In this document: piece after piece, positions 23,616 to 32,884 of the stretch | How positions within the stretch are numbered: position 1 is the stretch's first letter | Layout of the letters: each line of letters starts with the position of its first letter | NCBI GenBank assembly: GCA_031548025.1 | Contig: JAVBRM010000034.1 | Location: forward strand, 6,099-70,098 | Reading direction: 5' to 3' | Source of the DNA: UBA5239 sp031548025 | Lineage (GTDB): Bacteria; Verrucomicrobiota; Lentisphaeria; Victivallales; Victivallaceae | Length of the DNA: 64,000 bases | The notes under the pieces: model-generated | What the model saw: only the letters and a program-made list of their open reading frames with translations | Told to the model about the DNA's origin: nothing | Databases searched by the model: none | Program-made: the position numbers and the translations under genes

Positions 23616-24962
23616 ATGGAAAGATATGACTCAATCATCATCGGCGCCGGTATGTCCGGACTGGCCGCCGGAATCCGGCTGGCCCACTACGGGCAGAAAG
23701 TATGCATCCTCGAACGGCATTCGCGGGCCGGGGGCCTGAATTCGTGGTATTCCCGGAGCAGTATGCTGCTCGAAACCGGGCTCCACGCCATGACCAATTA
23801 CGCCCGGCGCGGCGATGCCAAAGGCCTGCCGCTGATGAAACTGCTGCGCCAGTTGCGGATTCCCCTTGATCAGCTTCAAGCTCGCGAACAGCATTATTCC
23901 ATGATCCGTTTTCCGGAGAAGACTCTGGTTTTCGATAACGGTTTTGAGCGTTTCCTGGCATCGATCGCGGAAAATTTTCCGGCGGAAATCGACAATTTCA
24001 AGCGGCTCGACGCCTATGTGGAAACCTTTGACGAGGTCAATCTCGCCAGTGCCTTTACCTCCGCCCGGCGGCAACTGGGGCGGTTCATCAACGACCCGCT
24101 TTTGACCGATATGCTGCTGTGCCCGCTGTTTTATTACGGCAGCGCGGTCGAGGACGATATGGATTTTTCGCAATTCGCCATTATGTACAAAAGCATTTAC
24201 AAGCAGGGCTTTTTCCGTCCCGGCGGCGGCATCAAGGCGTGGCTGGATATCCTCTGCGGGCGCTTTGCTGAATCCGGAGGCGAGCTGTGCCTGAACTGCG
24301 GTGTGGACCGGATTATTGTCCGTAACAACCGCGCCGAAGGGGTGATTACCTCCGATGGGCGGGAGCTCCTGGCCAACCGCATCCTGTCGTCGGCCGGCTG
24401 GCCTGAAACCGAAGCCCTGGCCGGGATTCCTTCCTCCGCACGGCCCGGCAATCTGGCGTTTTTCGAGCTCCTGGCGGCTTTCGATTCGCTGCCTGGGCAC
24501 GATGAAACGATCATCTTTTTCTGCAATTCCGAACGTCTGGCTTACCGGCGTCCGGCGGATATCGTCGATTTAAACAGCGGCGTAATCTGTTTCCCGCACA
24601 ATTTCAAGCTGGAACCCGGCGATTTCGCACCGTCTCCCATGGTCCGGACGACAGTGTTGGCCGATTACAATACTTGCGCCGGGCGCAAAGCCGAAGCCGT
24701 AAGCCAGGTCGGCACCATGACTTCCGAACTTACCGGCATTGATCTGAGCCTGGCGAATTTCACCGATGCCTTTACTCCCCGGACGATCGAACGTTACACC
24801 GGGCACATCCACGGCGCCATCTACGGCTCGCCGGATAAATTGCGTTCGGGCAGAACCTCGGTGGAAGGGCTTTTCCTGTGCGGCACCGACCAAGGCTTTC
24901 TCGGCATTACCGGAGCGACCCTGAGCGGTATCTCCATGGCCAATCTCCACATGTTGATGTAA
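23616..24962 (+). CDS. CrtI-like FAD-dependent oxidoreductase
   Basis: 448 residues from ATG 23616; a TTG at 23607 overlapping the previous stop is also in frame. N-terminal Rossmann dinucleotide motif SIIIGAGMSGLAAGIRLAHYG with the acidic end of strand two (CILERH), then RAGGLNSWY. C-terminal FAD signature VEGLFLCGTDQGFLGITGA. The overall pattern matches phytoene desaturase / retinol saturase-like proteins acting on isoprenoid or polyunsaturated lipids. No carotenoid genes are adjacent, so the substrate is unknown. Coupled to the YihY gene. Confidence 0.85.
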   Translation: MERYDSIIIGAGMSGLAAGIRLAHYGQKVCILERHSRAGGLNSWYSRSSMLLETGLHAMTNYARRGDAKGLPLMKLLRQLRIPLDQLQAREQHYSMIRFPEKTLVFDNGFERFLASIAENFPAEIDNFKRLDAYVETFDEVNLASAFTSARRQLGRFINDPLLTDMLLCPLFYYGSAVEDDMDFSQFAIMYKSIYKQGFFRPGGGIKAWLDILCGRFAESGGELCLNCGVDRIIVRNNRAEGVITSDGRELLANRILSSAGWPETEALAGIPSSARPGNLAFFELLAAFDSLPGHDETIIFFCNSERLAYRRPADIVDLNSGVICFPHNFKLEPGDFAPSPMVRTTVLADYNTCAGRKAEAVSQVGTMTSELTGIDLSLANFTDAFTPRTIERYTGHIHGAIYGSPDKLRSGRTSVEGLFLCGTDQGFLGITGATLSGISMANLHMLM

Positions 24963-25381
24963 AAATTGGCGATTTGATGTCGCGATGAGCACTTTTTATT
25001 TTCCTGTTGTGCTCAAATTCTGAGAAAATATAATTCGGAATGCACGATTTGATGCAAAAACTTAACTTTTTTTGAAACCACGGAATTCACGGACACCACG
25101 GAATGGGATGCGAGGGTTGCGCACTCCTCGCGCTCCTGCGGCGGGCACGGCCCGCTGCGAAGATTCTGTTCAACAATATTGACCGGGGGTAAACCTGGAC
25201 AGCTCCAGGTTTTCCCCTCGACCCCATTTCCAGAGCTTTGCTGCTTCGACAATGTCCAGGTGGTAAGGAGTGGAAAAATATTTCTCCCCTTCCGTGAATT
25301 TCCGTGGTTTCCGTGGTTAAAAAATTTTCAGTGGCCGATTGCCTGGGCGGAATTTTTTTGCGGACTTTTTTCTGAAAGCCT
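24963..25381. repeat. Fold-back element with period-9 CACGGA arms
   Basis: Non-coding gap. Left arm: CACGGAATT CACGGACAC CACGGAATG as three 9-base units (25079-25105). Right arm, inverted: TTCCGTGAA, TTTCCGTGG, TTTCCGTGG (25290-25316). Inside are two strong hairpins: GCGGGC-ACG-GCCCGC (25141-25155) and AACCTGGA-cagc-TCCAGGTT (25192-25211). No transposase and no credible open frame are present. Looks like a miniature repeat element of about 240 bp. Confidence 0.65.
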
Positions 25382-25382
25382 C

Positions 25383-25411
25383 TTGACTTGGGACTGTTGG
25401 GTGATTATAAT
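25383..25411 (+). promoter_or_regulatory. Sigma70-type promoter of GntR-type regulator
   Basis: TTGACT (25383-25388), 17-base spacer, TATAAT (25406-25411), with the start codon 36 bases after the -10 begins. The stretch TATAATATAT is identical to the -10 region of the second GntR-type regulator at 43380, at the same distance from its ATG. Confidence 0.72.
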
Positions 25412-25441
25412 ATATGTAACAGAAGGAAACAGAATTAATCT

Positions 25442-26542
25442 ATGCAAAGTTTGGCACAGGGAACGGATAGTCAGTCGAGTCGGGTGGCTAAGTTGATCGA
25501 AGCGGATATCCGCAGCGGAAAATTGCCGCCGGAAAGCCGCCTCGACCGGGTTCGCAACCTGGCGGACTCCTATGAGGTCAGTTTGCGGGTCATTGTTTCG
25601 GCTTTGAATATCCTCGAGCGAAACAGATTGATACAGCGTGAGCCGCGGCGGGGAGTTTTCGTATCTCCGCAGGCTGTGCAGAAAAAATTTCTGATGCTCT
25701 GTTCCAGCAATCCAAATCATGTGGCGATCCGAATGATATTGCCTTTTGAAGCGGAGTGCCGCCGGTTGGAGGTGGAAGTCGATTACCTGGATTATGAACT
25801 GTTTTGTTCTCCGGCTTCGGTCGATATCGTGAAAACCCTGCGGGAGCGCAACTACGGCGGAGTGTTGTTTTTTAACTCCAATTTGATAGGCAATGAATTG
25901 AGTGTGCGGCGGCTGCATGAACTCAATCTGCCGGTGGTAATTCCGCGCGGCAGCAGTTTCGATGCGGAGACCACCGGATTTTGTACCTTGTATTTGAATC
26001 AGGCGCAGGCGTGGCGGGAGGTTATCAAATTCCTTCATGATTCCGGGTACCGGAAGATCGGCATTATCGGCAAACTTACCAACGGTATGCGTACTTTGCG
26101 GTGCGGCACGATCGAGCAGCATGTGGAAATCATGCACAGTTTCGGGCTTGCGGTCGAGCCGAATTCGCTGTGTTTTTACGATCCCGCCGCACCGGAAACA
26201 TTTCGAAATACTCTGGATGATTTCATGCAGGATTTTCAACGGATGGAAGTCATCATCTGTGGTTCGGACATGTACGCGGTCCAGCTTTACAACTATTGTT
26301 TCGAACACGGCATCAAAATTCCCCGGGACATAGCGGTTTTCAGCTACGGTTACCTGCACGGCGGCGAATTGCTTCAGCCGGCGCTGGCCAATCTCGACCC
26401 GTGTTTTCCGTATATCGGCAAAAAGTCCGCGGAGCTGCTTTATAACGCCGACCAGTGGTTCGGTAAAGAAGTGCCGAATCTTGAAGCGCCTTATCAGATC
26501 AACGCGCATAAGAGTTGTCCGCCGAAAACAAAGAACAGTTAA
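25442..26542 (+). CDS. GntR/LacI-hybrid transcriptional regulator
   Basis: 366 residues. N-terminal GntR winged helix (about 10-75: KLIEADIRSGKLPPESRLD, NLADSYEVSLRVIVSALNIL, LIQREPRRGVFVS). It joins a LacI-type periplasmic-binding-like sensor (KIGIIGKLTNGMRTLRCG, IICGSDMYAVQLYNYC, IPRDIAVFSYGYLHGGELL). This domain pairing (AraR-like) senses sugars. Next are a pseudopilin gene with its own AAGGAG site 11 nt after the stop, then a large secreted enzyme, all in one direction. It is therefore probably the local, autoregulated controller of this locus. Confidence 0.88.
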   Translation: MQSLAQGTDSQSSRVAKLIEADIRSGKLPPESRLDRVRNLADSYEVSLRVIVSALNILERNRLIQREPRRGVFVSPQAVQKKFLMLCSSNPNHVAIRMILPFEAECRRLEVEVDYLDYELFCSPASVDIVKTLRERNYGGVLFFNSNLIGNELSVRRLHELNLPVVIPRGSSFDAETTGFCTLYLNQAQAWREVIKFLHDSGYRKIGIIGKLTNGMRTLRCGTIEQHVEIMHSFGLAVEPNSLCFYDPAAPETFRNTLDDFMQDFQRMEVIICGSDMYAVQLYNYCFEHGIKIPRDIAVFSYGYLHGGELLQPALANLDPCFPYIGKKSAELLYNADQWFGKEVPNLEAPYQINAHKSCPPKTKNS

Positions 26543-26553
26543 GGAGACTATAT

Positions 26554-27369
26554 ATGGAAAAAGAACATTACCCGGAAAGTGCCGAAAGGCGACAAAATTT
26601 CACACTTATCGAGCTGTTGGTAGTCATTGCGATTATTGCGATACTTGCGGCAATGCTGCTGCCGGCGCTCAATACCGCCAGAGAAAAATCCCGTTCCGCT
26701 TTCTGTGTCAGCCAGCAGAAACAAATCGGACTGGCGTTTCACTCTTACCTGCAAGATTCCGAAGAATGGCTGCCGATGTACAGCGCAAACTATATGGGGT
26801 TATGGAATAATCTGCTGTTGGTTGGCGGTTATATTGCGAAGGGCAGTTTCGTTTGTCCTTCGTTGCCGAGTAGAATCATCCGTCAAGACAGCTATTACGA
26901 TAAAAACGATATGTGGAACAATGATATCCAACCCCGTCTTGGATCAGGCAACGGGGTACCGCGTTGCGGCTACGGTTACAATTACACTTATGTGGGCTGC
27001 AGGATGAGCGGTATTGCCAAAGAGCTCAACGGCGGTGTCGCCGATTCCAATCAGGGGAATAAAATCACGATTTTCCGTCATCCGTCACGAATGTTCTTTA
27101 CGGCTGATGTCGTGGCTTCTCTCGATATTCTGGAAGGACATTGGCGTACGACAAGCAACGGCGTCAGCACTGTCACCGATATTGCATACAATCCCGGTGC
27201 CGAGAAGGCCGGAGAACTGCACGCGAGGCACAGCGGCGCCGCAAACTTCCTGTTGGGAGACGGGCATGTGGACAGGGCGAAATTCACCAACGGCATTTAC
27301 AGCAGCGCCAGGAGCAAGACCATTCATTCACAACTTCCGTATTATATGGACGGCGTCACCAAACCATGA
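26554..27369 (+). CDS. Type IV pseudopilin-like protein, H-X9-DG type
   Basis: 271 residues from ATG 26554, preceded by AAGGAG; a longer frame reaching back into the regulator is rejected. Prepilin signal at residues 15-40 (NFTLIELLVVIAIIAILAAM then LPALN), processing expected before the Phe. The C-terminal H-X9-DG motif is HSGAANFLLGDG. The middle region with CPSLPSR and GYGYNYTYVG is typical of the family. Located directly between a GntR-type regulator and the YetA-like enzyme gene; the ATG of a possible alternative start of the latter overlaps this stop codon. Confidence 0.9.
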   Translation: MEKEHYPESAERRQNFTLIELLVVIAIIAILAAMLLPALNTAREKSRSAFCVSQQKQIGLAFHSYLQDSEEWLPMYSANYMGLWNNLLLVGGYIAKGSFVCPSLPSRIIRQDSYYDKNDMWNNDIQPRLGSGNGVPRCGYGYNYTYVGCRMSGIAKELNGGVADSNQGNKITIFRHPSRMFFTADVVASLDILEGHWRTTSNGVSTVTDIAYNPGAEKAGELHARHSGAANFLLGDGHVDRAKFTNGIYSSARSKTIHSQLPYYMDGVTKP

Positions 27370-27377
27370 GGAATACC

Positions 27378-30300
27378 ATGAAATCATTATTTTTAAGCCT
27401 GGCCGCCATCATGTGTCTTGCTCTTGCCGGCGCTGTGTCGGATGGCGAAACGGTCGATGCGGGCAAAGGACGGAAACTTTTCATGCAAAGTTTGAGCAAT
27501 AAAGGGTTGAGCGCCGAAACAGTTTTGGCAAAGGCGGACAAACCGGTAACGCCGCACCGTCCGACGCCGATTGCGGAATTGCGCGACAGCTTCACGGCTG
27601 AACATCGCGGCAAATTACCGTATGAGGAGGTAAATATCGAATTGCTGGAAGAAAGCGGCGTCTCGCGGATTTGTGTCGTTCAATTCGGCCTCCCTCTGCC
27701 GGAAGGAGCGATTTTTGCCACGAACCGCCTGCGTTTGCTGGACGGCGCGAGCGAAATTCCAATGCAAAGTACGGTCGCTGCGCGCTGGAATGACGGTTCC
27801 TTGAAATGGGTTCAGCTCCGTTTTTCTGTCGTAATGAAGAGCGGAGAAAAGAAATCCATTAAGCTGGAACTCGGAGAACGGGTATCCCGAACCGCTTCCG
27901 AAGGCGGAGTGAAGATCCTCAGAAACGGCGATATCTGGACCATTGATACCGGGAGGTTGAGCACGCAGATCAACGTGAAGCATTTCAAATTGTTGGAAAA
28001 TTTAAAAGCGGACGGCAAGGCGCTTGGCGGTTTTGGAGCCGGGATGATACTGGTTGACGAACAGGGCGGCAACCGAACATCGGAAGCAGGAGTGGTCAAA
28101 CGTGTGACAATTGAAGAAAACGGCGCATTATTTACTACTGTCCGGGTGGATGGCACTTATTCCGGCGACAGCGGTTTGAGTTACACCGCCCGGCTCCGTT
28201 TCCAGGCCGGTTCCCCAAAAGTCGGCATTGAATTCACTCACATCAACACCGCAGTCAAACACGAGTTTACCGATGTTACCGCGCTTTATCTGGATTACCG
28301 GGCGGCTGACACTCCGTTGGAAAACGGCGAGCGCTCCTTTCAAATGAACGACCGGCGCGCTCAAATGGCGGACGGTAAAATTATTGAAAAACGTCTTGAC
28401 GGAATCGGTTCGGCCGGAAACGTGGTTTTCGGCGTTCGTGATTTCTGGCAGCGGTTTCCAAAAGCGCACACTGTTTTCCCCAATGGCGTACGCATCGAGT
28501 TGCTGCCGTTCCTCGAACCGGGTTTCGGCGATGACCTGCCATGGTATCACCGGTTTCCGTTCCGGGCCGGTAAACACCGTTCCAAATGGGGGATGTCGTT
28601 TACCGAGCGGATCGATTTTGACTTTGGCGGCGGCAAACCGGAAATATTGAAGGCCGAGCTCCAGTCTCCGGTAGTCGCGGTCCTGCCGTCTACCTACCTG
28701 GCGAAAAGCGGTGTTATTCCCGGTATCGGCGGCGCCAATGCTTCCGTTTTCGCCGTGTGGGACACGATATATCAGAATACCTGGAACGACACTTTGGAGC
28801 GGCGCGAAAAACAGCGCGAATACGGTTATTTCAATTATGGCGACGCCTGGGGGGAGCGCGGCAAGGTGAACTGGAACAACAATGAATATGACTGGCCCGC
28901 TTCTTTATTCGCGGCGTTTTACCGCACCGGCAACCGGGATTACTACCGTTGGGCGCTGGTTGCTGCGCGCCACCAGGCCGACGTGGACATTTGCCACGCC
29001 TACCCCGACCCCTACTATGTCGGCGCCAATCTGCAGCACTCCATTGGGCATACCGGGCTCTGGATGGCGCCGAAACAACTGGACTGCTCTTATCTTTATG
29101 ACACTCACGCCGATGCCGGCGGCGGCCATGTCTGGGCTCGCGGCATGGGGCTGGCGTTTCTTGCCGGCGGCGACACCCGGGCCTTTGACGCCATTCAGGA
29201 ATTGGGTGACCACATTCGTTTTGCGTTCGCACCGAACTTCAAAAAATTGTCCTTGTACATCCGCGACGGAGGCTGGTCGCTCAAGGCCGCCTGCCATATT
29301 TACGAAACCACCGGCGATGCCGAACACCGCCAAGCCGCCGATATGATTGCCGATTTGATCATCAAGGAGCAATCGTTTGACCGCGGCGGCGCATGGGACA
29401 GGCGCGTCGGGCGGATATATGCAAAATACAAAGAAAAAGAACATACCGGTAATACGGTTTTTCAGGTGGGGTTGGTGATGGAGGCAATGGCGCAGTATCA
29501 TCGTCTTTCCCAGCGTGAAGAAGCCAAAAAGTCCTTGCTCGCCACCGCTGAATGGCTGATAAAAGGATTCCAGCGCGATTTCTACGGCTGGTGGTATGAC
29601 ATGGATTATCGGAGCAAGCCTATCGGTATGATGTATGGACTTCATATCTCGGTACAACTCAACTGTTTATCCGGTACACCGGTCATGTATGCCGCGAACT
29701 TGAGCGGTGACAGACGTTTTCAGGAATGTTCCTTCAATGCCATGCGCGGGCTGCTTTTTCTCGGTCTGCAGACGGAAGCCAAAGAGTTTGCCAACAGCAC
29801 CTATGACCTGGACTATTGGCTTGAGCAAATGAACGTTTGGACGGAACAGCACGGCGATAAGTTCACCTACACGGAAGCCGAGGTTATTTCCGATATACTG
29901 AAACACCGTCAAAGCACTTTCCGCGTCCGTCTTCCTTCGGTCCGATCTTTCAATGCCCGGCTTACCCGGACGGAAGCCGTTCTGCGCCTCGAGCGTATTC
30001 GCTATGGCGGTATGCCCGGCGAGAAAGTGGAAAAGTTCGTGGAAATCATCGGCCCCAATGGCAATCTCGTCCATCGCGACACCATCGAATCGAAACAAAA
30101 CTACATCCGGGAATACAAAGTCAAGGGGGCGATCAACGATATTTTCACCATAAAAATCAGCGACGACCAGGAAGCGGTATGGACGTTGATTCCGGACCCG
30201 GATTATCTCGCATCCGCGCTGTTTGGGCAAGCCGGTATCGGAATCGGGTCGCCGCAACTCCTGTCAAGATATCATTTTATTGTTCCCCGAAAAACCAGAA

Positions 30301-30593
30301 CATTTAAAATCTGGCAAGCTGGATTTATGTCCGGCAGCAGCCATCTGAGAGTCTATTACCCGGACGGAAAACTTGCCGGCGGTACTCCGGCGGCCGATAG
30401 TCATGACGATGGGAAAGAAAACGCTAAGTTTTTCATCGAATGCGCCAATCCGTTTTCGGACCGTGATACCGTCTGGAGTCTGGATTCCTGGGGCAGAGGT
30501 ACTCAAACCTTTGGTTTTCAGGGTATCCCCTGTGAAATTTATATTGACAAACCGGATATTGGCAATATAACTTTGAAAACATTTGAACAATGA
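27378..30593 (+). CDS. Secreted YetA/PcRGLX-like polysaccharide enzyme
   Basis: 1071 residues from ATG 27378, which has GAGGA five bases upstream and begins a signal peptide (MKSLFLSLAAIMCLALAGA). An in-frame ATG at 27366 overlaps the pseudopilin stop. Residues about 80-330 read as a RIFT-like beta barrel (PEGAIFATNRLRLLDGASEI, ARWNDGSLKWVQLRF). Residues 340-500 form a second beta domain. Residues about 520-860 form an alpha/alpha toroid (GYFNYGDAWGERGKVNWNNN, HSIGHTGLWMAP, DTHADAGGGHVWARG, YGWWYDMDYRS), with a C-terminal beta region. The order fits YetA-like and exo-rhamnogalacturonan lyase (PcRGLX, PL26-type) proteins. Likely cleaves a rhamnogalacturonan-type or similar uronic polysaccharide outside the cytoplasm. 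Exact activity unproven. Confidence 0.75.
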   Translation: MKSLFLSLAAIMCLALAGAVSDGETVDAGKGRKLFMQSLSNKGLSAETVLAKADKPVTPHRPTPIAELRDSFTAEHRGKLPYEEVNIELLEESGVSRICVVQFGLPLPEGAIFATNRLRLLDGASEIPMQSTVAARWNDGSLKWVQLRFSVVMKSGEKKSIKLELGERVSRTASEGGVKILRNGDIWTIDTGRLSTQINVKHFKLLENLKADGKALGGFGAGMILVDEQGGNRTSEAGVVKRVTIEENGALFTTVRVDGTYSGDSGLSYTARLRFQAGSPKVGIEFTHINTAVKHEFTDVTALYLDYRAADTPLENGERSFQMNDRRAQMADGKIIEKRLDGIGSAGNVVFGVRDFWQRFPKAHTVFPNGVRIELLPFLEPGFGDDLPWYHRFPFRAGKHRSKWGMSFTERIDFDFGGGKPEILKAELQSPVVAVLPSTYLAKSGVIPGIGGANASVFAVWDTIYQNTWNDTLERREKQREYGYFNYGDAWGERGKVNWNNNEYDWPASLFAAFYRTGNRDYYRWALVAARHQADVDICHAYPDPYYVGANLQHSIGHTGLWMAPKQLDCSYLYDTHADAGGGHVWARGMGLAFLAGGDTRAFDAIQELGDHIRFAFAPNFKKLSLYIRDGGWSLKAACHIYETTGDAEHRQAADMIADLIIKEQSFDRGGAWDRRVGRIYAKYKEKEHTGNTVFQVGLVMEAMAQYHRLSQREEAKKSLLATAEWLIKGFQRDFYGWWYDMDYRSKPIGMMYGLHISVQLNCLSGTPVMYAANLSGDRRFQECSFNAMRGLLFLGLQTEAKEFANSTYDLDYWLEQMNVWTEQHGDKFTYTEAEVISDILKHRQSTFRVRLPSVRSFNARLTRTEAVLRLERIRYGGMPGEKVEKFVEIIGPNGNLVHRDTIESKQNYIREYKVKGAINDIFTIKISDDQEAVWTLIPDPDYLASALFGQAGIGIGSPQLLSRYHFIVPRKTRTFKIWQAGFMSGSSHLRVYYPDGKLAGGTPAADSHDDGKENAKFFIECANPFSDRDTVWSLDSWGRGTQTFGFQGIPCEIYIDKPDIGNITLKTFEQ

Positions 30594-30627
30594 ATTAGTG
30601 GAATTACATTATCCTTAATAAACGCCA

Positions 30628-30962
30628 TGTGCAAGTTTTCCGGTGGCTGCCCCAAGGTGGGGCTGCCTGTCCCCAGGCAGCCGTTCTCCTCGGGCCGAAT
30701 ATCCTGTCGCCTTTGGGTAACAACGGTAGACAAGCCCAAGTGAACGGCGGTCTAGTACATTGTAAAACTTGATTTATCGCTTTGCTCGGATTTTTTTGCT
30801 TGTCTTGCAACCTCGCAAAGTCCTTCGATAGCTTGCTATCGGCGGATTTGCAAAATTGCAATTCAAATCAAAAATCTCTATCGCAAGCCCGACAAATGAA
30901 GATTTACAATGTACTAGGGACAGACCGCCCTACCTCGGGAGAGTCACCGAAAAACTTGCACA
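30628..30962. repeat. Fold-back repeat element, copy 2
   Basis: Fills most of the gap between 30593 and 30994. Terminal inverted repeats of 21 bases with few mismatches lie at 30628-30648 and 30942-30962. The core from 30652 (CCAAGGTGGGGCTGCCT) is closely similar to copy 1 at 9416, including the hairpin GGCTGCCTG/CAGGCAGCC (30661-30682), GTTCTC-TCGGGCC, AATATCCTGT and AAGTGAACGGC. The copy is split by an inserted element at 30752-30917, after which TACCTCGGGAGA resumes the match. No gene is present. Confidence 0.75.
30752..30917. mobile_element. MITE-like insertion inside repeat copy 2
   Basis: 166 bp bounded by perfect 15-base terminal inverted repeats CTAGTACATTGTAAA / TTTACAATGTACTAG; similarity continues imperfectly inward (CTT-ATTT-TCG-TTGC on both arms). 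The interior has a CGATAG-CTTG-CTATCG hairpin and no open frame. CTAG at both ends could be a target duplication or part of the repeat. The size and full-length fold-back are typical of a miniature inverted-repeat transposable element mobilised by an absent transposase. Confidence 0.65.
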
Positions 30963-30993
30963 CGACGTAAAATAACAAAAAAAGCAATCGTAT

Positions 30994-32082
30994 ATGAAAA
31001 ATGATGTTGAAGTAATCGGTTTTGACTGGAATAAAGTAACCTTGGGAATTTATCATCACGGCTTTGATTATATCAAGGTCAATCTGCATGGCGGCGGCGA
31101 CAATATCGACCTGATCTCGTCGGAACCGGCCGGGATTCTGCGCATGACCGTCGGAGATTTGCTGCCGGATTGCCAGTACCGGGTTACCGTTATCTTTCCC
31201 GACGGTTCCGAGCAGTCGGAATTCCACACTTTGCCGGCGCCGCAGGGGAATCTCAAGGGGTGTTACGCGGTGCTTTCCGATCCGCATATCTCGGAATTCA
31301 CCGAGAACCGCAAGGGGCGGCTGTTTGTCGAATCGGCCTCCATCCTGCGGGATGTGATCGAGGATTGCGTGGGCAACTACAAGGCCGAATTCATTCTGAT
31401 CGGCGGTGACCTGACCAACAAAGCCTCGGTCGGAGAATATGAAGTTCTCGCTTCGATCCTCAATAGTGCCGGGGTGCCGGTGATTGCCGCGCCCGGCGAC
31501 CATGACATAACTCCGCGCCGGGACCGTTGGATGCAGTATGTCGGGGACAAGTTCCCGAGCGAATTTGCCGACCACCGTTACCGGGTCAAGGCACTGGACA
31601 CTGCCGGAGGCGAGATTACCGACGAGGATCTGCACGCGATCGAATCCATGGTTTACGACAACCGGCTTCTGTTGTTGGTAACCCATATGCATATTCTGCC
31701 CAATCCGGCCCTGTGTCATGGCAATAAAGCGCACGGTATCAGGAACTTCAATGCAACCGCGTCCGCACTGCTTGAACGTTTGTCGCACCGGACTTCGATC
31801 ATCTACGCCGGGCATCAGAATGTTCCGTCGAAAATATCGTTGAACAAGCTGCATCAGGTCCATCTGCCGCAGACCTGCCAGTACGGTTGTTCCTGGCTGC
31901 TGGTCAGGGAATACGAAAACGGTTTGTATCATACCCATATTCCGATCCGGAGCGAGATTCTGCGCCGCCAGTCGGCTATCGACGGCGAGAGATCAGCGGA
32001 CTTTTTCCGCGAGGAACAATGGCGGATCAGTTACCGGCGGGGCGTATCGCCGAATATGGCTAACTTTTTAATCAAGGAATAA
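30994..32082 (+). CDS. Calcineurin-like metallophosphoesterase
   Basis: 362 residues. Metal-binding motifs in order: LSDPHIS (DxH), IGGDLTN (GD), AAPGDHD (in place of the usual GNHE/D), VTHMHIL and YAGHQN. A short fibronectin-like N-terminal domain (about residues 1-85) precedes the catalytic domain. No signal peptide, so likely cytoplasmic. The family hydrolyses phosphomono- or diesters with two metals. The Asp in GDHD replaces the Asn that usually binds the metal, a variation also seen elsewhere in the family. Followed after 7 nt by a TIM-barrel gene, so the two are an operon. No clear Shine-Dalgarno site precedes the start. Confidence 0.85.
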   Translation: MKNDVEVIGFDWNKVTLGIYHHGFDYIKVNLHGGGDNIDLISSEPAGILRMTVGDLLPDCQYRVTVIFPDGSEQSEFHTLPAPQGNLKGCYAVLSDPHISEFTENRKGRLFVESASILRDVIEDCVGNYKAEFILIGGDLTNKASVGEYEVLASILNSAGVPVIAAPGDHDITPRRDRWMQYVGDKFPSEFADHRYRVKALDTAGGEITDEDLHAIESMVYDNRLLLLVTHMHILPNPALCHGNKAHGIRNFNATASALLERLSHRTSIIYAGHQNVPSKISLNKLHQVHLPQTCQYGCSWLLVREYENGLYHTHIPIRSEILRRQSAIDGERSADFFREEQWRISYRRGVSPNMANFLIKE

Positions 32083-32089
32083 TAGAATC

Positions 32090-32884
32090 ATGACCAATCA
32101 ATTATGCTGGAGTACCACCTGTTTCGGACCGGAACAAAATCAGGACGATTTAATCAAATGGATTGAAATGATCTTGGCGAGCGGGGTAGATCGTATCGAA
32201 ATTTCCCGCAAACAGTGGGACATCGCGCGCCGGGCCGACCGGATCAAGGCTACGGGGATCAAAGTTCACTCGATTCACGGTACGCTGGGAAACGGAGCGG
32301 TTTCCCCGGATCCGGCGGAGTTTAAGGTCGCTATCGCTACGGAAATCGCCAGAATGAGGGATTGCGCGGCATTTCCGTGTCCGTATGTCGTACACTACTT
32401 GAACCGTTTCAACGATCCGGCCTACGGCATCCGATTCAGAAAGGCGATTGAAGCCCTGGCCGCCGCCGATACCGGCATGATTATCGCCGTCGAAACCGTT
32501 CCGTATAAACCGGAAGTGAACGAGCGTTATGCGGACAGCGCCGAAGTGGCCGAATTCGTCCGCTCGTTCAATGATCCGATGATCCAAATGACCGTCGATA
32601 TCAATCACTCCAATCTGCATGAAAATATCCTGCAGGTTTGCCGCAATGCCCGGGGGCTGATCGCCAACATCCATGTCTCGGACAATCACGGCATCCGCGA
32701 GGAACACCTGATTCCGGGGGAGGGGATTATTCCGCTGCGGGAAGTAATGGCCGAACTGTATGCCAACGGTTATAAGGGGTCCTGTAACCTGGAGCTTCAT
32801 ATTCCCGGCGAAATCACAGTAGAGAGATTACGTGAAATCAATCAACAGGTAGAGTTAATATTGCAAGGTCCTGCTGATAAGTAA
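32090..32884 (+). CDS. Sugar phosphate isomerase/epimerase-like protein
   Basis: 264 residues with AAGGAA upstream of the ATG. Xylose-isomerase-like TIM barrel: GVDRIEISRKQWD, IKVHSIHGTLGNG, MIIAVETVP with metal-binding Glu, MTVDINHSN with Asp/His, IANIHVSDNHG, and the C-terminal GSCNLELHIPG with the last metal-binding Glu. Likely metal-dependent isomerase or epimerase in the cytoplasm, paired with the phosphoesterase before it. Its 3' end overlaps the convergent ispD gene by 47 nt. Confidence 0.85.
   Translation: MTNQLCWSTTCFGPEQNQDDLIKWIEMILASGVDRIEISRKQWDIARRADRIKATGIKVHSIHGTLGNGAVSPDPAEFKVAIATEIARMRDCAAFPCPYVVHYLNRFNDPAYGIRFRKAIEALAAADTGMIIAVETVPYKPEVNERYADSAEVAEFVRSFNDPMIQMTVDINHSNLHENILQVCRNARGLIANIHVSDNHGIREEHLIPGEGIIPLREVMAELYANGYKGSCNLELHIPGEITVERLREINQQVELILQGPADK

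Noticed and set aside
25179..25496. 105-codon open frame in the gap before the GntR-type gene
   Set aside because: Crosses hairpins and the promoter of the next gene and has no family resemblance.
27141..27377. Upstream extension of the YetA-like gene overlapping the pseudopilin
   Set aside because: Signal peptide and GAGGA site place the start at 27378.
30752..30917. Full insertion sequence
   Set aside because: Only 166 bp with no transposase frame; described as MITE-like instead.
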